Below, piece by piece: positions 57,836 to 64,000 of a DNA stretch of 64,000 nucleotides. The notes under the pieces were generated by a model. That model ran no database searches and was not told the origin of the DNA. It worked only from the letters and a program-made list of their open reading frames with translations. The DNA comes from Berberis thunbergii (Eukaryota; Streptophyta; Magnoliopsida; Ranunculales; Berberidaceae). Made by a program: the position numbers and the translations under genes. The stretch spans positions 655,001-719,000 of the forward strand of contig QNQO01000220.1 in NCBI GenBank assembly GCA_003290165.1. The letters run 5' to 3'. Every line of letters begins with the position of its first letter. Positions within the stretch are counted from its first letter, which is position 1.

Positions 57836-59364
57836 TGATGTTCACATAATTATAACATAATATACCTCCTAATATATATTTGTTAGTGTTTCAAATAGTG
57901 TATTTTAGTTTAATTATTCTATTTTTGCATTTTTGTAGGATTTGGAGTTTAAATGACAAAAGTGCATTAGCGTGACGAATTTGGAAATTCATAGACAAAT
58001 TAACGAAGTATAGCGAGAGACACTCAAGCCAAAGATTAAGAGAACCAAAGAAAAAAGTTTTGAATAAAAGCAAAAAGATTTGACTGCAATTTGCAAGTTC
58101 TTGAACATGCTTCAGTAATTTTAGGATTTGGGCACGAAGGAAGAATGGAGAGCAAAACCGACTTTTCACATCTTAACAAGATTTAATTGGGCTTAGAAAC
58201 GAAGCTTGAATCAGCAATTACTATTAGAATCCATGAGAAGCCCAAATAAAAAGGAGTCTTAGTCTAATTAGCAACAGGAAGGAACACCTTTCTTTAGGTT
58301 TCCAAATTGGGACCAATGGAGATTTGATTTCCAATTTGGGTGGCAAATAGGAGGAGCTTTGTTTCCTTTTTAACACAAGGAAATAAGGCAGCAACAGGGT
58401 GTTTTTGGCTCTGGAACAGCACGCAACAAAAAAAAGAAAGTTTTTTGGGGCTGAGAAAAAGGACGCAGAACGCAGCACAGAAAAAAAAGAAGACAGCAGC
58501 CGAAACGCAGCAATGACGACGCATCAGCAGTAGACACACAGAACAGCAGGGAACGCATAGGAGGACAACAATAGAGTGCGTCGTTGATTCACCACGCGCT
58601 GCCATGTCGATGAAGCTCCACACCGTTGTTGCTGTCATCACCTTCACCATGCGTCACTAAACCCCACGCAAGGCGAAGAGGCGAACTCCTAGATGTAACA
58701 CACTTAATTAGTATTTGATTCGCTGTATGCTTTCACGATGAATAATGGTGTTTATGATTTTCACTTTTATTTAATATATGAATTTATGTTATTTTAGTGA
58801 CAAAGATTTCATCAATTTATTCGTAGATTATTATTATTTCGGTGGTTATCTTTTCTTCTCCATATAAGTTTAGTTACGCTTTTCTTACATGTGGAATTTT
58901 TAAGGATAAATTGATTCCGGTAGGGTAGTTATATGTGATCGTCTTTTATTACGTTATTGTTTTCGGATATATCGCAAATTTAGGATATCACATATGACCA
59001 AAGTTTGTGCTTTCTAGAAAAAAGAAATCTAAAATCCATTTACATTAGGATATATTAATGCATTAAAGACTATTTTTTCGATTATATTGTTTGGGATGTG
59101 AAACACGTAATCGAGTCATCATAGTGAATCAATACTAGTTGGCGTGTGAAATCTAGGAGGGATTCTTGGAACCTTGTGATTTCTCTAAACTTGATTTCTA
59201 TTAAATTAAATTTAAGTTCACATTTTAAAATTGTTAGAATTTCTTACATTTAGTTTCGCGTAGTTTTTTTCTTCTTTGACCTTGTTTTGTAGATCGCTTT
59301 TCCTCGTGGGATCGACACCCCAATCTTTACTGCAATTGACCGCGTGTACTGTTTGGGAGTAATC
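57836..59364 (+). repeat. 5' LTR of the right Athila element (1529 bp)
   Basis: TG...CA ends (TGATGTTCAC to GGGAGTAATCA). The second half (58690-59364) closely parallels the U5 side of the left Athila LTR (5110-4432 reversed), for example AACACGTAATCGAGTCATCA at 59102. Confidence 0.92.
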
Positions 59365-59370
59365 AAATTT

Positions 59371-59388
59371 TGGCGCCGTTGCCGGTGA
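59371..59388 (+). other. Primer-binding site, tRNA-Asp type
   Basis: TGGCGCCGTTGCCGGTGA, six bases inside the LTR end; one mismatch to the tRNA-Asp complement compared with the left Athila copy. Confidence 0.88.
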
Positions 59389-59650
59389 ACAAGTGTCATT
59401 CTACAAGGGAGGTTTCAGGTATTATCTTTCTTGCTCATTGTTTTATTTTATTTTATTTTATTTTTAGGTTTTAGGTCCAGCTTAATTTTATTTTATTTTA
59501 TTTCTAAAAAAAATTGCAAAAAACAAAAAAAGACATTGGGGGAGTGAGTTGGAATAGAGACCACTTAGGGAGACTAATTAGGACTTCAAATTTAGAACAC
59601 CCACAAATTCACATTGAGACCAATTAAGTTCTACTTCTAATTCTAACACC

Positions 59651-62368
59651 ATGAGTAATCACGAAGATGACCATGTTCGGTCGGTAATGGACTATCTCCA
59701 CCTCACGTGCACCACTACTCCATCATGTACACCAAAGCTAGATTTTAAGCCGGGTATGATACAATTATTACCCACTTTTCATAGCCTAGAGAGTGAGAAT
59801 TCTTATGTTCACATTAAGGAATTCGAGGAAGTTGTGGCAACTTCTCACAACAAAGTTGAGGTTGTAGACTCGGTTAGACTAAGGTTTTTCTCTTTTTCCC
59901 TTAAGGAAAAAGCGAAGAGTTGGCTATACTCTTTGCGACCAAGGTCTATAGGTTTATGGGAAGTGATGACCCAAGCATTTTTTAATAAGTACTCTCACCA
60001 CAAAATCAACGGTCTAAAGAGACATATTTCTACCTCCACCCAAAAGAATAGCGAGACATTATATGAAGCATGGGAAAGGTTCAAGGATCTTTTGAATACA
60101 TGCCCACACCATGGGTATGAGAGTTGGTGCTTAGTCATTTATTTTTATGAGGGGTTCACCAGTAGAGAACGTCAGTTCGTTGAGATGATGTGTAATGGAG
60201 AGTTTTTGCAAAAGGACCATGACGAGGCCATTAAGTACCTGAATGACTTGGCTGAAAAGGCTCATACTTGGACTGGTCCAAGTGCTATTTAGAGCACGGA
60301 TAGAACACGCTCAACTGGAGTCTACCAAGTTAGGGAAGAGGACAACCTTAGAGCCCAATTGGATAGAGTGACTAGGGAGTTAGAGGCACTTAAGACCAAG
60401 GATGGAAGACCCACACATACTGTTGCCAGAGTTGAGCTACAGGAGGCCTATTTTATATGCAGGGGAGTTAAACACTTAGCACAGGATTGCCCGACCTTGA
60501 CTGAGATGAGGGGAGTTTATGAGGAACAATGTAACACCTTAGGGATGTACAAGAAGGCTTATTCACCATTCTCTAACACTTACAATTCTGGCTGGAGAGA
60601 TCACCCTAACTTAGGCTGGAAGTCCAAAGCAGACCAACATATACACTCACACGCACAACCACCTAGGCCATACCGTGCACCTCCATACAATGCGCAATCT
60701 AATATAAGTTCCTTATCAGACACATTACATGCATTTATAGAGGCACAAGGTAAAACTAATCAAAATTTTGAGGTTGCATTGACACAGTTGGCAGAAGAGA
60801 ACAAGGAGATCAAAAGCCAGATAACCAAGCTGACAAGTTCATTAACAGTACAAAAGCGGGGCCAATTTTCGTCACAGCCTCAAGCAAATCCGAAGGGCCA
60901 ACTTATGACACAAACCTCTACTTCAGACTCTCAGAATGTCAAAGAGGTCAATGCCATCACTACTCGGAGTGGTAAGATTTTAGATGGATCAAGCTCGTCC
61001 ACGACTATAGGCACCTCCTCAAGTGCAAATGAGAGCATCCCTGAGGATGAGCCCAACAAGAACATTCCAGTTTCAGTTCCTTTTCCTCAAGCACTACGAC
61101 CTACTGGAAAGAAATTAGAAATGCATGGTGAGATTCTAGAACACTTGAAACATGTTAAAATTAACTTACCTTTGCTGCATGTGATTAAACAGGTACCAAC
61201 TTATGCGAGGGTCATCAAGGATCTATGCACTATCAAGAGGAAACATCATGTCAAGAAGACTTCCTTCTTAACAAAACAGGTAAGTACGGTGATTGAGCAG
61301 AGGACACCACCCAGGTACAAAGATCCAAGGTGTTCTACAGTCACCTGCCAGATTGGGACTCATGAGTTCGGCCAAGCCTTGTTGGATTTAGGGGCAAGTG
61401 TAAATCTGATGCCATATTCTATTTACTTGCAACTGGGCCTAGGAGAGATTAAACCCCCATCTGTGGTACTACAATTGGTCGATAGATCGGTTAAGAAGCC
61501 AAGAGGAATAGTCGAGGATGTCTTTGTGTAGATTGATAAGTTTTACTATCCTGTCAATTTTCTTATTTTAGATACTCATTCTGCGGTTAATATGCAGTCT
61601 ACAATTTCGATTATTTTAGGTAGACCTTTTCTTGCCACATCTAACGCTCTTATCAATTGTAGGAACGATCTAATGAAGTTGTCTTTTGGGAACATGACTC
61701 TTGAGGTCAACATATTCAATATTAGCAAGCAACCATGTGATGATGATGAGTGTCATCATACCTACATGATAGACACGCTGATATCAGAGGAGGCACTCCT
61801 GAGCACAGATTCTAAAACCTTAAAGTACCTCCTTTTTATTTTTGATTATGAGAATTCACTTTATCCTGACAATGCTTTTGATATTTCTAATGTTTTAGGG
61901 TTAAAGGATAAAGGACACCAATGGCAACCATGCTTTGAGGAGTTGCCAAAGGAAAGACAGAAACCACAACCATCCACCGTGGAAACTCCGAAAGTTGACC
62001 TAGCTCCACTGCCTGAAGGACTTAAACATGCATTCCTCGGACCAGGTGATACCTTTCCTGTTATTATTTCTTCCGTGCTTGATAGCTCACAAGAAGAAGA
62101 ATTGATTAATATGTTACGTGAGCACAAATCTGCATTAGGTTGGACTATAGCTGATATCAAAGGTATTAGCCTCTTAATATGTTCCCATAGGATTCACTTA
62201 GAAGAAGGAGCTAACCCCCATAGAGACCCTCAAAGACAACTTAACCCTACTATGAAAGAGGTGGTGAAAAAGGAAGTCTTAAAATTGTTAGATGCAGACA
62301 TCATTTATCCCATCTTTGATAGCAAGTGGGTTAGTCCAACTCAAGTAGTTCCCAAAAATCTGGAATAA
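59651..62368 (+). pseudogene. gag-pro: Athila Gag and protease region, two in-frame TAG stops
   Basis: One reading frame from MSNHEDDHVRSVMDYLHLTC, interrupted by TAG at 60290 (GAG in the left copy) and TAG at 61529. Parts in order: Gag core (PGMIQLLPTFHSLESENSYV, AWERFKDLLNTCPHHGYES), zinc knuckle with its first cysteine changed to tyrosine (YFICRGVKHLAQDC, about residue 267), glutamine/serine-rich linker, protease with ALLDLGASVNLMPYS (about residue 575) and IILGRPFLATSNALI, then the connection to reverse transcriptase (LREHKSALGWTIADIKGIS). The frame ends at 62368 through a one-base loss at PTQVVPKN. Gag would form particles and the protease mature them. Confidence 0.92.
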
Positions 62369-62370
62369 CA

Positions 62371-63783
62371 GTGGTGACTAATGATGAGGGGGTGCCTGTT
62401 CCTACTAAGGTAGTGACAGGGTGGCGCATGTGCATTGATTATAGGAAGCTTAATTCTGCCACACGCAAGGATCACTTCCCACTTCCATTCATAGACCAAA
62501 TCTTAGAGAGAGTAGTTGGTCATTCTTTCTATTGCTTTCTAGATGGGTATTTAGGATATTATCAGATTGAGATTGCATTAGAGGATCAGGATAAGACTAC
62601 TTTCACATGTCCTTTTAATAATTATGCTTTTCAACGTGTGCCATTTGGTTTGTGTAATACACCGGCTACGTTTCATAGATGCACGATGAGTACTTTTAGT
62701 GACATGGTTGAAAAATATATGGAAGTATTCATGGATGATTTCATTGTTTTTGGAGATTCCTTTGATTCATGTTTATTTCACTTGAAGGCCGTTTTAAGTA
62801 GATGTGAAGAGAAGGGTCTGGTGCTTAATTGGGAAAAATGTCATTTCATGGTTTCTTATGGATTAGTTCTGAGACACATAGTTGATAAAGGAATCGAGGT
62901 TGATAAAGCTAAAATTGAATTGATTTCTAAATTACCTACACCTAACAGTGTCAAGGATGTGAGATCATTTCTAGGGCACGCGGGTTTTTATAGGAGGTTC
63001 ATACATAATTTTTCTGCCATCTCTAGACTATTAAGCAACCTCCTGGTCAAAGATGTCGTGTTCCAATGGACACAAGAGTGTGAGGACGCCTTTCGAACAC
63101 TCATTGATAAGCTCACCTCTGCTCCCATCATGTATCCACCGGATTGGAATTTACCATTTGAGATAATGTGTGATGGAAGAAACTATGTTGTGAGGATAGT
63201 CTTGGGACAACGAAGGGAAGGGAAGCCCTTTGTTGTTTACTATGCTAGTCGAACACTTAATGATGCTCAAAAGAATTATTCGACTATTGAAAAAGAGTTG
63301 CTAGCTGTAGTTTTTGCTTTAGATAAATTTTGTGCTTATTTGATTGGTACACCTATCACTGTTTTTACTGACCATGCAGCTCTTAAGTTCATTCTTTCTA
63401 AAAAGGATGCTAAGGCAAGATTGATTAGGTGGATTTTACTTCTGCAGAAATTTGATCTAACTATAAAGGATAAGAAGGGGGTCGAAAATGTTGTGGCGGA
63501 TCACTTGTCTCGTTTGGAGTTTATTGACTCTACCAATGGCCCACCCATCCGTGATGACTTCCCTGATGAACACCTATTCGTCGTCACTCAAGTACCATGG
63601 TATGCACACATTGTTAATTACTTGGTTTTCAGCCAAGTTCCATCATCATGGAGTGCTCAAGATAAGCGCAAATTTTTGGTCGAGGTAAGAAATTTTTATT
63701 GGGATGATCCTTATCTATATAAGTATTGCCCCGACCAAATCATGAGGCGTTGTATCCCTGAAGGTGAGATTGAAGTGTCTTAA
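62371..63783 (+). pseudogene. pol: Athila reverse transcriptase and RNase H, long open frame
   Basis: 470 codons, frame-shifted by one base against the upstream part. RT: GWRMCIDYRKLNSATRKDHF, CFLDGYLGYYQIEIA with the first catalytic Asp, FQRVPFGLCNTPATFHR, and the catalytic VFMDDFIVFG (residues about 119-128). RNase H: MCDGRNYVVRIVLGQR with the first Asp, STIEKELLAVVFALDKF with the Glu, FTDHAALKFILSKKDAK, and DKKGVENVVADHLSRLE. The first RNase H motif reads CDGRN where CDASD-like is usual. RT copies the element RNA and RNase H removes it. The frame ends in TAA at 63781, just before the integrase, through another frame change. Confidence 0.93.
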
Positions 63784-64000
63784 ATTTTTGTCATAGTGCA
63801 GCTTGTGGAGGCCATTTTTCTATGAAAAAGACCACTGCAAAAATTTTACAGTCTGGATTATATTGGCCTACATTGTTGAAGGACACTAACAATTATTGTC
63901 GTTCTTGTGATAGATGCCAGAAGTTAGGTGCACTGTCCCGGAGACACATGATGCCCCTTAACCCCATCTTAGTCATTGAGATATTTGATTGTTGGGGGAT
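63784..64000 (+). pseudogene. int: Athila integrase, zinc-binding N-terminus, runs off the window
   Basis: In a shifted frame: FCHSAACGGHFSMKKTTAKI, then LYWPTLLKDTNNYCRSCDRC and QKLGALSRRHMMPLNPIL. This is the HHCC zinc-binding domain (two His and C-x-x-C in SCDRC). The catalytic DDE core would follow past 64000. Confidence 0.9.

Larger units (their letters stand above)
51824..64000 (+). mobile_element. Tat-type retrotransposon copy 2, interrupted by Athila, right end outside
   Basis: 5' LTR 51824-52502 preceded by GTATA (51819-51823), then primer-binding site, broken gag, intact protease ORF, spacer, tandem repeats, and the C-terminal end of the antisense ORF at 57608-57835. There an Athila element is inserted. 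Aligned to copy 1, the break falls at the position equivalent to about 44822. The rest of the Tat copy should lie beyond the Athila element, past 64000. Confidence 0.85.
57836..64000 (+). mobile_element. Athila-type LTR retrotransposon with pol, right end outside
   Basis: Starts TGATGTTCACATAATTA at 57836 after ACAAC (57831-57835). 5' LTR to 59364, tRNA-Asp-type primer-binding site at 59371, then gag, protease, reverse transcriptase, RNase H and the start of integrase, in that gypsy-type order. Three or four single mutations break the polyprotein. It lies within Tat copy 2. Confidence 0.93.

Noticed and set aside
60290..61531. Two TAG codons in the Athila gag-protease frame as possible programmed readthrough
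   Set aside because: Each replaces a sense codon by one base change (GAG in the left copy at the first site; CAG is expected at the second) and further frameshifts occur downstream, so decay is the simpler reading.

Overview
The window is plant nuclear DNA made almost entirely of nested transposable elements; I found no intact host gene. Flowering-plant origin is indicated by Athila-type and Tat-type Ty3/gypsy retrotransposons, CACTA and MULE DNA transposons, a plant-mobile-domain remnant, and captured pieces of phototropin, PAF1/ELF7, an FUBP-like KH protein and an ABCB transporter. The species cannot be told from this alone; a eudicot is my guess.

Layout. (1) 1-6302: a minus-strand Athila-type element with near-identical LTRs (one cut by the window edge) that keeps only gag. 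It sits inside the TNP2 transposase gene of a minus-strand CACTA element ('CACTA-A', 6303-12523), whose long first intron holds small repeats and a tRNA-Gly relic. (2) 12.6-18.8 kb: a decayed FAR1/MULE transposase gene followed by OTU-like sequence, a long inverted repeat (about 16.1-17.5 kb), and a minus-strand plant-mobile-domain relic. (3) 18829-48978: one minus-strand Tat-type retrotransposon, bounded by matching AATAT target-site duplications 30 kb apart. It has been opened by a SINE (19269-19428), by an 8.8-kb gene-capturing CACTA element ('CACTA-B', 25758-34603, GCT duplication), and by an Athila-type LTR at 36618. A second, plus-strand Tat copy (37204 to about 47887) lies beside or within that LTR and was itself hit by a chromovirus-type LTR (39519-41222). 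(4) 48984-51823: unidentified sequence plus a PIF/Harbinger-like element. (5) 51824-64000: a third Tat copy (plus strand), interrupted at 57836 by a plus-strand Athila element that runs off the window in its integrase.

Two systems stand out. The Tat family has gag and protease but no reverse transcriptase or integrase where the layout is visible. It carries a block of roughly 128-bp tandem repeats and, next to the 3' LTR, an approximately 813-codon ORF on the strand opposite to gag; its reading frame is recognisable in all three copies. CACTA-B carries fragments of four unrelated host genes in one orientation, three of them with visible introns, and the junctions between them fall in introns, so a spliced chimeric transcript is conceivable. 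Nearly every coding region has stops or frameshifts, so movement would need proteins from other elements.
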